64,000 nucleotides of DNA from Bacteroides sp. GM023 (GCF_014750685.1 NZ_JAAXGE010000009.1:434001-498000), one strand, 5' to 3'. Positions 9,327 to 17,894 are shown, counted from the stretch's first letter. Notes: generated by a model not told the origin, from the sequence alone. Numbers and translations: made by a program.

Positions 9327-9356
9327 CAAAAATACGATTAACTCTGATATTACAAA
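9327..9356 (-). promoter_or_regulatory. promoter of the zapB-like/zapA operon
   Basis: On the minus strand TTTG (9356-9353), an 18-base spacer and TATTTTTG (9334-9327) match the Bacteroides -33/-7 consensus. The predicted start is near 9322, giving a 5' leader of about 15 bases. Confidence 0.65.
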
Positions 9357-9539
9357 AACTTTTCGGGATAAAATGTTCATTTTAGCGCAAATTAGCGGAT
9401 TGGCAGGGGAAAGAAGGGAGAAAATGAGGATACGACAAATGTTTTGAAGAGAGCCTGTGAAAAGTGCATAATTGTCGGAGTTTTCTTTTCTCAAAGTTTC
9501 CCTTTAGTATATATAAGTAGGTAAAGAGCTAAAATTCTT

Positions 9540-9595
9540 TGTGACATTTTTGTTTCTATTTTAAGTTTTATACGGGGAGAAACAAAAATGTCACA
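9540..9595. repeat. 18-bp perfect inverted repeat
   Basis: Bases 9540-9557 are the exact reverse complement of 9578-9595, with a 20-base spacer. The nearest genes are far away (the zapB-like start at 9306, fic at 10318), so it does not act as a terminator for either. Role unknown; it could be an extruded hairpin or a protein-binding site. Confidence 0.8.
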
Positions 9596-9804
9596 GCGCT
9601 TGTAATCAGTAACTTATCCTCTAAAACAGTCGAAAATAAGAGAAGTTTACATAAAACGTATATAGAGTTTAGGCCTTTTTCGGAGATGAAACTGCATTTT
9701 TATGGTAATTGTTTGAATTTCAATCTTTTAACGACTCTATTTGTTTCATGTCGTTCTATAAAGTATGTTCATGATACAATTTCTTTTAGATGATTATTGT
9801 TTGT

Positions 9805-9892
9805 TGCACTTGAGTAACTGACTGGATGCACTTGTGTGTATCGGCGGTTACACAAGTGCGTTTGGGCAGTTGCTCAGGTGAAACAGGTTAAT
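9805..9892. repeat. degenerate tandem array, 22-bp period, four units
   Basis: Four consecutive 22-base units start at 9805, 9827, 9849 and 9871. Their first ten bases are TGCACTTGAG, TGCACTTGTG, TACACAAGTG and TGCTCAGGTG. Units 2 and 3 carry a 10-bp inverted pair (9828-9837 with 9850-9859), and the outer units form a longer imperfect palindrome. Three more intergenic loci in this window share the 22-bp period with other sequences. Confidence 0.7.
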
Positions 9893-10078
9893 TTATGCGG
9901 ATGAATTTGCTAAAGGATAAGGGGGAATTATTAATAGGTGCGGTAGAACTTATTAAATCTTCCTTATAGGTTGGTAAAAACATCTTGTCGATTTGAAACA
10001 TTGCAAAGGTAGAAAAAAAATTAATAAGGGAAATGATTAATGAATCATGTCTTGACTATTAAACTTTTTCGTTGTAAA

Positions 10079-10188
10079 AGTTAATGTTCGGGTTGCTGAG
10101 TATTAATAGCCTATGTCTCAGGTGTTAATGTCTTGTATATCAGATGTTAACAGTCTGTGTATTGAGTGTTAATACTTGAGATATAGGC
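10079..10188. repeat. degenerate tandem array, 22-bp period, five units
   Basis: Units start at 10079, 10101, 10123, 10145 and 10167. A TGTTAAT-like core (AGTTAAT, TATTAAT, TGTTAAT, TGTTAAC, TGTTAAT) recurs every 22 bases and the second half of each unit is variable. The ends are also partly inverted copies of each other (TAGCCTAT near 10107 and ATAGGCTA near 10183). Lies just upstream of the 31-bp palindrome and fic. Confidence 0.7.
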
Positions 10189-10200
10189 TATAGTTGAATG

Positions 10201-10267
10201 AGTTGCGGTTAAAATCAGCAAATAAGCCGCAAAATATGCGGCTTATTTGCTGATTTTAACCGCAACT
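10201..10267. repeat. 31-bp perfect inverted repeat abutting the fic promoter
   Basis: Bases 10201-10231 are the exact reverse complement of 10237-10267, with a 5-base loop. The right arm ends at the first base of the TTTG -33 box of the fic promoter. It could be an operator, a terminator insulating the spacer, or a remnant of a small mobile palindrome. Confidence 0.85.
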
Positions 10268-10300
10268 TTGTTGATTACTTCAATTAAAGAGTTATTTTTG
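10267..10300 (+). promoter_or_regulatory. promoter of fic
   Basis: TTTG (10267-10270), a 22-base spacer and TATTTTTG (10293-10300) fit the -33/-7 consensus, 18 bases before the ATG at 10318. The -33 box touches the end of the 31-bp palindrome. Confidence 0.6.
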
Positions 10301-10317
10301 TAGAAATAATCTACGAT

Positions 10318-11604
10318 ATGTTTATTCACGAAATAGAAAACTGGACATTGTTCAGATGGAATGCTAACCGTTTGTCGGAACAAATAGCCCGGACAAACAG
10401 AACTATCGGATACCTTGCGGGTCGCCTAAGTACTATTGGATTTGATAATCAGATGGCGGCTACCGTAGAGGCGGTTACACACGATGTTGTTTCATCTTCC
10501 GAAATCGAAGGGATAACTTTGAATACGGCAGAAGTACGTTCTTCTGTCGCCCGAAAATTAGGTGTGACCGTGCCGGATACCAAAGAACCAACGCATTATG
10601 TTGACGGAGTTGTTGAGATGATGCTTGATGCTGTGATGAACTATGACACTCCATTGAATCATGATAGATTATTCGGATGGCACGCAGCGCTTTTCCCAAC
10701 AGGCAAAAGTGGATTTTCGGATATTGTAGTGGGGGCATACCGGGATGAATCTATGGAAGTTGTATCCGGAACATTCGGACGGGAAAGGGTACACTATCGC
10801 GCACCAGAACCGGAACGGGTACTAGATGAAATGAATAAGTTCTTTTTATGGTTCAATGATAAAAATATATCTCCATCATTAGTGAAGTCTGCAATAGCTC
10901 ATCTGTGGTTTGTATGCATTCATCCGTTTGATGATGGAAACGGGCGAATTGCAAGAGCTATATCAGATATGGTATTATCGCAAATAGACCGTAGCAAATT
11001 ACGTTTTTTCAGTATGTCTCTGCAAATTAGTAAAGAGAAAAAAGAATATTATCGTATGTTGGAACGTACACAACGCGGGAATGGTGATATTACAGAATGG
11101 TTGGAATGGTATTTTACTTGTATTGAACGGGCTGTTAGTGAATCTAATATAATGTTGAGTGAAATACTCAATAAAGCTACCTTTTGGAAGAATCATTCAG
11201 AAGCGGTTATTACAGAAAGGCAACGGAATATTCTCAATATATATTTGAATGGTTACGAAGGAAAGTTGACTGCTAAAAACTGGAGTAAACTAGCCGAAAT
11301 CTCCTTGGATACTGCAACTCGGGATGTGAAAGACTTGGTAGCAAAAGGAATTCTTTCTCCTGTGCAAGGACGTGTCAGAGATATATCATATACATTGAAT
11401 TATATAGTGCCTGATTCCAGAATGTTTGATTTTACAGATTCGGCTATTATCAATCGTGATGGGAAAGACTATATTTCTACTGTATATAAGGGGCAAAAGA
11501 CAATAGAAGAGGGGATATCTCCACTGGACAAAATACGTTTTGAGCAAAATGAAATGTCAATTGATGACTTGGTATTTAAGTATTTTGCTTATCTTTCGGA
11601 ATAG
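10318..11604 (+). CDS. Fic family protein with N-terminal DUF4172-like domain and C-terminal winged helix
   Basis: 428 aa. The catalytic Fic motif HPFDDGNGR is intact at residues 202-210; Fic enzymes usually transfer AMP to target proteins. An inhibitory (S/T)xxxE(G/N) motif is present at residues 60-65 (SSEIEG), N-terminal to the Fic core, so this is a self-inhibited class II Fic protein. Residues about 290-370 look like a winged-helix DNA-binding domain. The gene is alone, with no obvious antitoxin gene, which fits autoinhibition by its own helix. A 31-bp palindrome lies at its promoter. Target unknown. Confidence 0.92.
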   Translation: MFIHEIENWTLFRWNANRLSEQIARTNRTIGYLAGRLSTIGFDNQMAATVEAVTHDVVSSSEIEGITLNTAEVRSSVARKLGVTVPDTKEPTHYVDGVVEMMLDAVMNYDTPLNHDRLFGWHAALFPTGKSGFSDIVVGAYRDESMEVVSGTFGRERVHYRAPEPERVLDEMNKFFLWFNDKNISPSLVKSAIAHLWFVCIHPFDDGNGRIARAISDMVLSQIDRSKLRFFSMSLQISKEKKEYYRMLERTQRGNGDITEWLEWYFTCIERAVSESNIMLSEILNKATFWKNHSEAVITERQRNILNIYLNGYEGKLTAKNWSKLAEISLDTATRDVKDLVAKGILSPVQGRVRDISYTLNYIVPDSRMFDFTDSAIINRDGKDYISTVYKGQKTIEEGISPLDKIRFEQNEMSIDDLVFKYFAYLSE

Positions 11605-11628
11605 AATTTTTATGAAATAGAAAAATAT

Positions 11629-12195
11629 ATGTTGAAAATATTAGTAACCTACGCCGTTCAAGGCGAATTTGTAGAGATTAAATGGCCTGATGTAGAACCC
11701 TATTACATCCGTACAGGCATTGGTAAAGTGAAATCTGCCTTTCATTTGGCAGAGGCGATTCGTCAGGTACAGCCGGATATGGTGTTGAATATCGGAAGTG
11801 CGGGGACCGTCAATCATCGGGTGGGAGACATCTTCGTCTGTCGCAAGTTCATCGACCGTGATATGCAGAAAATGAAAGAGTTCGGGCTGGAATGCGAAGT
11901 TGACTCATCGGCTCTGCTCGAAGAAAAAGGCTATTGCAAGCACTGGACGGAAGACGGAATCTGCAATACAGGAGATGGTTTCTTGACGGAGCTGACTCAT
12001 GTTAGCGGAGATGTCGTAGATATGGAAGCCTATGCACAGGCATTCGTTTGCCGTTCGAAAGAAATTCCGTTTATCTCCGTGAAATATGTAACTGACATTA
12101 TCGGTCAGAATTCCGTGAAGCATTGGGAAGATAAGCTGGCAGATGCCCGTCAGGGACTTTCCGACTATCTCAATGTTTTGAAAGAAAGAATATGA
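11629..12195 (+). CDS. 5'-methylthioadenosine/S-adenosylhomocysteine nucleosidase-like protein
   Basis: 188 aa, nucleoside phosphorylase fold. NIGSAGTVN near residue 55 matches the phosphate/ribose-side loop, and the active-site segment VVDMEAYA at about 129-136 carries the Met-Glu pair that binds ribose in MTA/SAH nucleosidases. It is shorter than E. coli MTAN (about 230 aa), mainly in the middle, so the exact substrate is uncertain. Role: salvage of methylthioadenosine or related nucleosides. Its 3' end overlaps the convergent DUF454 gene by 31 bases. Confidence 0.8.
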   Translation: MLKILVTYAVQGEFVEIKWPDVEPYYIRTGIGKVKSAFHLAEAIRQVQPDMVLNIGSAGTVNHRVGDIFVCRKFIDRDMQKMKEFGLECEVDSSALLEEKGYCKHWTEDGICNTGDGFLTELTHVSGDVVDMEAYAQAFVCRSKEIPFISVKYVTDIIGQNSVKHWEDKLADARQGLSDYLNVLKERI

Positions 12196-12524
12196 TAAGT
12201 GACACCTGCGGCTATCAGTCCCAGGAGAATCTTTACCCATATCAGGGGAATCAGGAAGAAGATGCAGTAAAGCATGGTGCCCCACATCAATACGAGAGAA
12301 ATGATTTTGGCACGGAGCGGAATAGCTTTATTTTCGCGGTAGTTGCGAATATAAGGACCGAAGTGCCGATGGTTCAGTAGCCAATTGTATAGTCGGGGCG
12401 ACCCTTTGAAATAAAGGGCGGCGGTAAGTAGTAAAAAAGGGGTGGTAGGCAATAGTGGCAGAAAGATGCCAAGAATGCCGAGTGCCAGGGAAATGCTTCC
12501 TAAAACAATATACAGAGTTTTCAT
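12165..12524 (-). CDS. DUF454 (YbaN) family inner-membrane protein
   Basis: 119 aa with hydrophobic segments at both ends and the LPLLPTTPFLLL signature typical of the YbaN family (function unknown). It overlaps the convergent nucleosidase gene by 31 bases at the 3' ends. Its ATG lies 3 bases after a TATCTTTGC promoter box on the minus strand (12536-12528), which suggests a leaderless transcript. Confidence 0.85.
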   Translation of the reverse strand: MKTLYIVLGSISLALGILGIFLPLLPTTPFLLLTAALYFKGSPRLYNWLLNHRHFGPYIRNYRENKAIPLRAKIISLVLMWGTMLYCIFFLIPLIWVKILLGLIAAGVTYHILSFKTLR

Positions 12525-12527
12525 GCG

Positions 12528-12536
12528 GCAAAGATA
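12528..12536 (-). promoter_or_regulatory. -7 promoter box immediately before the DUF454 start codon
   Basis: Minus-strand TATCTTTGC matches TAnnTTTG plus the common C, and is separated from the ATG by CGC only. Predicted transcription would begin at or within the start codon. Confidence 0.55.
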
Positions 12537-12563
12537 GTACGAAAATAGGAAAAAATAACTGTC

Positions 12564-12600
12564 TTTGCTGAATGAAAACTCTATTTTGTATTACCTTTGC
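12564..12600 (+). promoter_or_regulatory. promoter of queD-queE
   Basis: TTTG at 12564-12567 and TACCTTTGC at 12592-12600, with a 24-base spacer that is slightly long. A predicted start near 12604 would leave about 50 bases of leader before the chosen queD start at 12653. Confidence 0.5.
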
Positions 12601-12652
12601 CGTTGCATCGAGGTGACATTAGATGCATGTAACTATTAAAATACATACAGCA

Positions 12653-13033
12653 ATGTTTACAGTAATCAAACGCATGGAGATTTCAGCTTCCCATAAGCTG
12701 GTGCTCCCGTATCGCAGTAAATGCGCCAGTTTACACGGTCACAACTGGATTATCACCGTCTATTGTCGTTCCACACGACTCAACTCCGAAGGAATGGTGG
12801 TAGATTTCACCCGCATCAAAGAAGTGGTCACGGAGAAACTCGACCACCAAAATCTGAATGAAGTACTTCCATTTAATCCCACAGCCGAGAATATCGCCCG
12901 ATGGGTTTGCAAGCAGATTCCGCAATGCTATAAAGTAGAAGTGCAGGAATCCGAAGGAAACATCGTAATCTACGAAAAAGACTATACCTCAGGAGAAGAA
13001 AAAGACCACACGGCAAGAGAAGAACAGGAGTAA
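12653..13033 (+). CDS. queD: 6-carboxytetrahydropterin synthase QueD
   Basis: 126 aa from MFTVIKRM. Zinc-binding histidines are seen at His14 (SASHKL) and His28/His30 (LHGHNW), with the catalytic Cys24 in KCASLHGH; this is the 6-pyruvoyl-tetrahydropterin synthase fold. It makes 6-carboxy-tetrahydropterin for queuosine. I prefer 12653 over the ATG at 12623 because the family begins at this point and the upstream one is close to the predicted transcription start. The charged tail (EEKDHTAREEQE) is longer than usual. queE follows after 21 bases. Confidence 0.9.
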   Translation: MFTVIKRMEISASHKLVLPYRSKCASLHGHNWIITVYCRSTRLNSEGMVVDFTRIKEVVTEKLDHQNLNEVLPFNPTAENIARWVCKQIPQCYKVEVQESEGNIVIYEKDYTSGEEKDHTAREEQE

Positions 13034-13054
13034 AGAGCAGCAAACAAAATACAT

Positions 13055-13606
13055 ATGACGATGAGAAAGATTAATGAAATCTTCTACAGTTTGCAGGGCG
13101 AAGGATACCATACCGGAACCCCCGCCACTTTTATCCGTTTCTCCGGCTGCAACCTGGAATGTGACTTTTGTGACACCTGCCACGAGGAAGGAAGAATGAT
13201 GACCGACGACGAAATTATCGCCGAAGTGGAGAAATATCCTGCCGTTACCGTTATCCTGACGGGTGGCGAACCTTCCTTATGGATTGATGACGAATTTATC
13301 GACCGCCTGCACCGGGCGGGTAAATATGTTTGTATCGAAACAAACGGCACGCGCCCCCTGCCCGAAGCCATTGACTGGGTGACCTGCTCACCCAAGCAGG
13401 GCGTGAAACTGGGTCTCGACCGGATGGATGAAGTAAAAGTAGTCTATGAAGGACAAGATATAAGTATTTATGAACTACTTCCTGCCGAACATTTTTTCCT
13501 TCAGCCTTGTTCTTGTAATAACACTGCTTCAACAGTGGACTGTGTAATGCGACATCCCAAATGGAGACTAAGCCTGCAAACACACAAATTAATCGACATC
13601 CGATAG
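13055..13606 (+). CDS. queE: 7-carboxy-7-deazaguanine synthase QueE
   Basis: 183 aa radical SAM enzyme. The cluster-binding CX3CX2C is at residues 32-39 (CNLECDFC), and TGGEP and ETNG motifs follow, as in QueE. It converts 6-carboxytetrahydropterin to 7-carboxy-7-deazaguanine, the next step after QueD. The start could also be the second ATG at 13061 (MRKINEIFYSLQGEG). Shorter than E. coli QueE, as in many bacteria. Cotranscribed with queD. Confidence 0.93.
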   Translation: MTMRKINEIFYSLQGEGYHTGTPATFIRFSGCNLECDFCDTCHEEGRMMTDDEIIAEVEKYPAVTVILTGGEPSLWIDDEFIDRLHRAGKYVCIETNGTRPLPEAIDWVTCSPKQGVKLGLDRMDEVKVVYEGQDISIYELLPAEHFFLQPCSCNNTASTVDCVMRHPKWRLSLQTHKLIDIR

Positions 13607-13655
13607 CCTGATAAACGGATGTAGCGGAAGAGCTTAATTTATTACAAAATATAGT

Positions 13656-14396
13656 ATGAAAGTAGGTTTGTTTATTCCTTGTTATATCAATGCTATCTAT
13701 CCCAATGTGGGAGTGGCATCGTATAGACTATTGAAAAGTTTGGGAGTAGACGTCGATTATCCGTTGGACCAGACCTGTTGCGGACAACCGATGGCAAATG
13801 CCGGTTTTGAAGATGAATCGGTGAAGTTAGCACTCCGTTTTGGTGATTTGTTTCAAGAGTACGATTACATTGTCGGCCCATCCGCCAGTTGTGTGGCTTT
13901 CGTGAAAGAGAACCACCCCGGCATCTTGGAGAAAGAAGGTCATATCTGCCAGAGTGCAGGGAAAATTTATGACCTTTGTGAGTTTATTCACGATGTGTTG
14001 AAGCCTTCGAAAATTCCGGCGCGCTTTCCGCATAAAGTCAGTATTCACAATAGCTGTCATGGGGTACGCGAATTGTTTATTTCGGCTCCTACGGAGTTAA
14101 ATATTCCTTATTATAATAAATTACGTGATTTGCTCGACATGGTCGAAGGTATCGAAGTTTTCGACCCCAGCCATATCGACGAATGCTGTGGCTTTGGCGG
14201 TATGTTTGCCGTAGAAGAACAGGCCGTATCCGTCTGCATGGGACGTGATAAGGTGAAAGACCACATGGCTACCGGAGCCGAATATATCGTCGGAGCCGAC
14301 AGTTCCTGCCTGATGCATATGCAAGGTGTCATCAAACGGGAACACCTGCCGATTCAGATTATCCATATTGTAGAAATTCTAGCGTCGCAATCATGA
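13656..14396 (+). CDS. lutA: lactate utilization Fe-S protein LutA
   Basis: 246 aa with two cysteine-rich CCG domains: CCGQPMANAG at about residues 41-50 and ECCGFGGMF at about 178. This is the build of LutA/YkgE and of heterodisulfide-reductase/GlcF-type subunits. With LutB and LutC it forms an iron-sulfur complex that oxidises L-lactate in organisms where it has been studied. Its stop overlaps the lutB start (ATGA). No lactate permease gene is adjacent. Confidence 0.9.
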   Translation: MKVGLFIPCYINAIYPNVGVASYRLLKSLGVDVDYPLDQTCCGQPMANAGFEDESVKLALRFGDLFQEYDYIVGPSASCVAFVKENHPGILEKEGHICQSAGKIYDLCEFIHDVLKPSKIPARFPHKVSIHNSCHGVRELFISAPTELNIPYYNKLRDLLDMVEGIEVFDPSHIDECCGFGGMFAVEEQAVSVCMGRDKVKDHMATGAEYIVGADSSCLMHMQGVIKREHLPIQIIHIVEILASQS

Positions 14397-15778
14397 GTAC
14401 CAAACATTCAAAGGCTGCCGAAAAGTTCTTGCAGGACAGCAAGATGGCAGCATGGCATAACGAAACCCTTTGGATGGTCCGCGCCAAAAGGGATAAGATG
14501 AGTAAGGAAGTTCCCGAATGGGAAGAGTTGCGCAACAAGGCTTGTGAACTGAAACTGTATTCCAACAGCCATCTCGAAGAACTGCTGCTGGAGTTCGAGA
14601 AGAACGCTACCGCCAACGGTGCCATCGTCCATTGGGCGAAGGATGCCGATGAATACTGCGCCATCGTCTATGAGATACTGAACGAACATAATGTGCACCA
14701 TTTCATCAAAAGTAAGTCGATGCTTGCCGAAGAATGTGGCTTGAATCCTTTCCTGATGGAACGTGGCATTGATGTCGTAGAATCCGATTTGGGCGAACGC
14801 ATCCTCCAGTTAATGCATCTCGAACCCAGCCATATCGTACTGCCTGCCATCCACATCAAACGGGAACAGGTAGGAGAACTTTTTGAAAAGGAGATGGGAA
14901 CGGAAAAAGGAAACTTCGACCCTACTTACCTGACTCATGCCGCCCGCAAGAATCTGCGGCATCTATTCCTGAATGCCGAAGCAGCCATGACAGGAGCCAA
15001 TTTTGCTGTGGCTTCAACCGGAGACATCGTGGTCTGTACCAATGAAGGAAATGCCGACATGGGAACTTCCTACCCGAAACTGAATATCGCCGCTTTCGGT
15101 ATGGAAAAGATTGTACCGGATTTGGATTCGCTGGGTGTATTCACCCGGTTACTGGCCCGTTCGGCTACCGGGCAGCCAGTGACAACATACACTTCTCATT
15201 ACCGTCGTCCGCGTGAGGGTGGCGAATACCATATCATCATTGTAGACAACGGCCGAAGCTCCCTGCTTTCCAAGCCCGACCATATCAAGACACTGAATTG
15301 CATCCGTTGTGGCGCCTGCATGAATACTTGTCCTGTATATCGCCGGAGTGGGGGATACTCTTATACATATTTCATTCCCGGCCCTATCGGAATCAATTTG
15401 GGGATGGCTCATGACCCGGAGAAATATTACGATAATCTTTCTGCCTGTTCCTTGTGTATGTCCTGTTCCGATGTCTGCCCGGTGAAAGTCGATTTGGCCG
15501 AACAGATTTATAAATGGCGTCAGGATTTGGATGGTCTTGGAAAGGCAAATACGGGAAAGAAGATTATGTCCGGTGGCATGAAGTTCCTGATGGAACGTCC
15601 GGCATTGTTCAATGCAGCTTTGTGGGCATCTCCGGTGATAAATGGTCTGCCGCGTTTTATGAAATACAATAATTTGGATGAATGGGGCAAGGGACGTGAA
15701 CTACCGGAGTTTGCCAAAGAGTCGTTCAATGAAATGTGGAAGAAAAATAAAGTACAGGGAAAGGAGGAATCCAAATGA
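14393..15778 (+). CDS. lutB: lactate utilization iron-sulfur protein LutB
   Basis: 461 aa. An N-terminal LUD-type domain is followed by two [4Fe-4S] ferredoxin motifs, CIRCGACMNTCP from about residue 303 and CSLCMSCSDVCP from about 352, then a C-terminal DUF3390-like tail. This is the LutB/YkgF layout and length. It overlaps lutA and lutC by ATGA junctions, so translation is probably coupled. Confidence 0.92.
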   Translation: MSTKHSKAAEKFLQDSKMAAWHNETLWMVRAKRDKMSKEVPEWEELRNKACELKLYSNSHLEELLLEFEKNATANGAIVHWAKDADEYCAIVYEILNEHNVHHFIKSKSMLAEECGLNPFLMERGIDVVESDLGERILQLMHLEPSHIVLPAIHIKREQVGELFEKEMGTEKGNFDPTYLTHAARKNLRHLFLNAEAAMTGANFAVASTGDIVVCTNEGNADMGTSYPKLNIAAFGMEKIVPDLDSLGVFTRLLARSATGQPVTTYTSHYRRPREGGEYHIIIVDNGRSSLLSKPDHIKTLNCIRCGACMNTCPVYRRSGGYSYTYFIPGPIGINLGMAHDPEKYYDNLSACSLCMSCSDVCPVKVDLAEQIYKWRQDLDGLGKANTGKKIMSGGMKFLMERPALFNAALWASPVINGLPRFMKYNNLDEWGKGRELPEFAKESFNEMWKKNKVQGKEESK

Positions 15779-16356
15779 GTAGCAGGGAAGAGATATTAGC
15801 CAGTATCCGAAAGAATACGCAGGTGCGTTACGATAAACCGGATATAGCGGATATGAAACGATTGTCATATCCCGATAAGATAGAGCAATTTTGTGCTATC
15901 AGCCGTGCGGTCGGCGGCACAGCAGTTGTATTGGGTAAAGGAGAAGATGTGAATGCCGTAATTCGCCGGACGTATCCCGACGCTATGCGCATTGCTTCCG
16001 TATTGCCGGATATTTCCTGTGCCACTTTCAATCCTGATAACCTGGACGACCCGAAAGAATTGGATGGTACGGACGTAGCAGTGGTGAAAGGAGAAATCGG
16101 CGTAGCCGAGAACGGAGCTATTTGGATTCCGCAGACAGTAAAGTATAAAGCTGTTTATTTTATCTCGGAGAAGTTAGTCATTCTGCTCGACCGGAATAAG
16201 ATTGTGAATACGATGTATGATGCTTACCGGGAATTGGATGGACAGGAATATAAGTTCGGTACGTTCATCTCCGGCCCTTCAAAGACTGCCGATATCGAGC
16301 AGGCATTGGTGATGGGCGCGCATGGTGCACGGGATGTGTTGGTCATATTAATGTAG
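15775..16356 (+). CDS. lutC: lactate utilization protein LutC (LUD domain)
   Basis: 193 aa, LUD-domain protein like YkgG. Central GVAENGAIWI segment is typical of the family. Completes the lutABC operon started at 13656; its ATG overlaps the lutB stop. It is the least understood subunit of the complex. The transcript is followed by about 150 bases before the next gene. Confidence 0.9.
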   Translation: MSSREEILASIRKNTQVRYDKPDIADMKRLSYPDKIEQFCAISRAVGGTAVVLGKGEDVNAVIRRTYPDAMRIASVLPDISCATFNPDNLDDPKELDGTDVAVVKGEIGVAENGAIWIPQTVKYKAVYFISEKLVILLDRNKIVNTMYDAYRELDGQEYKFGTFISGPSKTADIEQALVMGAHGARDVLVILM

Positions 16357-16426
16357 TGTCTGTTTATTATTCTAACTTTGAATTGAATATAGCAATTTTC
16401 GGGTCGTTTATGAAAAAGCCTTGCAG

Positions 16427-16434
16427 TAACTTTG
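16427..16434 (+). promoter_or_regulatory. candidate -7 box before the alkyltransferase pair
   Basis: TAACTTTG fits TAnnTTTG, about 70 bases before the start at 16506. No good -33 box is visible. Confidence 0.3.
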
Positions 16435-16505
16435 TATAGTCAAAACAAAAATATATATTGCACCGTGAATGACATAAAAGCGGTTACAGACCGTACGAAA
16501 TTTGT

Positions 16506-17024
16506 ATGAAAGAGAAGAATATAATCAAGATTAAACGTTATGAATCGCCGTGTGGTACATTGATGCTCGGCTCATTTGGCGACAAGCTCTGTCTATGCGA
16601 CTGGCAGGTAGAAAAGCACCGGGAACATGTGGATAAACGATTGAAACGGATATTACGTGCCGAATTTGAGGAAGGAATGTCGGACGTGATTGGAGAGGCC
16701 GCAAGACAACTCGACGAATTCTTTGCAGGAAAACGCAAAGAATTCACTGTCCCGCTCCTTTTCGTCGGTACGGAGTTTCAAAAGGTTGTATGGAACGAAC
16801 TACTGAAGATTCCTTTCGGTCAGACGATTTCTTATGGAGAAATGGCACAGCGTATCGGTATGTCCAAGGCTGTCCGTGCGGTAGCCAATGCCAACGGGGC
16901 GAACTCCATGTCGATTTTTGCGCCCTGTCATCGGATAATAGGCAGTGACCGTTCGCTGACGGGCTATGGTGGAGGACTTCCGGCGAAAAAATACCTGTTG
17001 GAACTGGAAGCGAATAACGAATAA
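16506..17024 (+). CDS. ogt: methylated-DNA--protein-cysteine S-methyltransferase
   Basis: 172 aa. Acceptor motif APCHRIIG with the alkyl-accepting Cys141; the preceding GNELLKIPFG-type helix and the arginine-finger region (KAVRAVANANG) are present. It removes O6-alkyl groups from guanine by suicide transfer. The gene is followed after 12 bases by an AraC-type fusion of the same enzyme, so the two probably form one damage-response operon. Confidence 0.93.
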   Translation: MKEKNIIKIKRYESPCGTLMLGSFGDKLCLCDWQVEKHREHVDKRLKRILRAEFEEGMSDVIGEAARQLDEFFAGKRKEFTVPLLFVGTEFQKVVWNELLKIPFGQTISYGEMAQRIGMSKAVRAVANANGANSMSIFAPCHRIIGSDRSLTGYGGGLPAKKYLLELEANNE

Positions 17025-17036
17025 ACGGAGCCTCTG

Positions 17037-17894
17037 ATGAACGGACAGGAAACACTCGACTATACGCGCATCGCGCAAGCAATCGAATATATTCGTGCAA
17101 ATTTCAAGCATCAGCCGGGACTGGACGAAATTGCGAACGAAGTTGCTTTGAGCACCTCCCGTTTCCAGCGGGTATTTACTGAATGGGCAGGAGTCAGTCC
17201 CAAGAAATTCCTGCAATATACCAGTATCGAATACGCTAAGAAGATACTGGACGAAACCCATGCTTCACTCTTCGATGCCGCATTGGAAACAGGGCTTTCA
17301 GGAACGGGACGGTTGTACGACCTGTTCGTCAATATAGAAGGAATGACACCGGGCGAATACAAGAATGGCGGTGAAAATCTCACCATCAATTATAGTTTCG
17401 CCGAAAGTCCGTTCGGTGAAATACTAATCGCATCGACCGAAAAAGGAATCTGCTGTATGGAGTTCGCGGACAACCAAACAGACGCTTTCAATTCTCTGCA
17501 AAAGAAATTCCCTCGTGCACGGTACACGCAGATGGTGGACGGAATCCAACAAAATGCATTATTTATCTTCACGCGTGACTGGAGCAGGCTTAAAGAAATC
17601 AAGTTGCACCTGAAAGGTACGGATTTCCAACTCAAAGTGTGGGAAACTCTGCTCAAGATTCCCGCCGGAGGATTGACAACCTATGGGGACGTTGCTTCGC
17701 AAATCGATAATCCACGGGCTTGCAGGGCTGTCGGTACGGCAGTTGGCGAGAATCCTGTGGCGTTTCTGATACCGTGTCACCGGGTTATTCGAACTACGGG
17801 AGAATTTGGCAATTATCATTGGGGTGAAATTCGCAAGACTGCTATTATCGGTTGGGAGGCTGCCCAAAAAGAGAAAATCTCAAAGACAATATGA
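17037..17894 (+). CDS. Ada-like fusion: AraC helix-turn-helix plus O6-alkylguanine methyltransferase
   Basis: 285 aa. Residues about 1-100 are an AraC-type double HTH (QPGLDEIANEVALS, then FLQYTSIEYAKKIL). Residues about 115-280 are a methyltransferase with acceptor Cys247 in LIPCHRVIR. The N-terminal zinc/phosphotriester domain of E. coli Ada is missing, so activation by methylphosphotriester repair, as in Ada, cannot apply. It may sense damage through its own C-terminal cysteine. Downstream partner of the adjacent ogt-like gene. Confidence 0.88.
   Translation: MNGQETLDYTRIAQAIEYIRANFKHQPGLDEIANEVALSTSRFQRVFTEWAGVSPKKFLQYTSIEYAKKILDETHASLFDAALETGLSGTGRLYDLFVNIEGMTPGEYKNGGENLTINYSFAESPFGEILIASTEKGICCMEFADNQTDAFNSLQKKFPRARYTQMVDGIQQNALFIFTRDWSRLKEIKLHLKGTDFQLKVWETLLKIPAGGLTTYGDVASQIDNPRACRAVGTAVGENPVAFLIPCHRVIRTTGEFGNYHWGEIRKTAIIGWEAAQKEKISKTI

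Larger units (their letters stand above)
9357..10266. other. gene-free spacer with palindromes and repeat arrays
   Basis: About 0.9 kb without a plausible gene on either strand. It contains an 18-bp inverted repeat (9540-9595), a 22-bp-period array (9805-9892), a second 22-bp-period array (10079-10188) and a 31-bp inverted repeat (10201-10267). The remainder is AT-rich. It is unusually long and structured for this gene-dense window. Confidence 0.8.

Noticed and set aside
9805..10188. The 22-bp arrays as a CRISPR array
   Set aside because: The repeated part is short (6-10 bases), no longer repeat with spacers of 30-40 bases is visible, no cas gene is nearby and units are degenerate.
12623..12652. 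The first in-frame ATG of queD
   Set aside because: It lies about 20 bases from the predicted transcription start, and QueD homologues begin at MFTVIKRM (12653).
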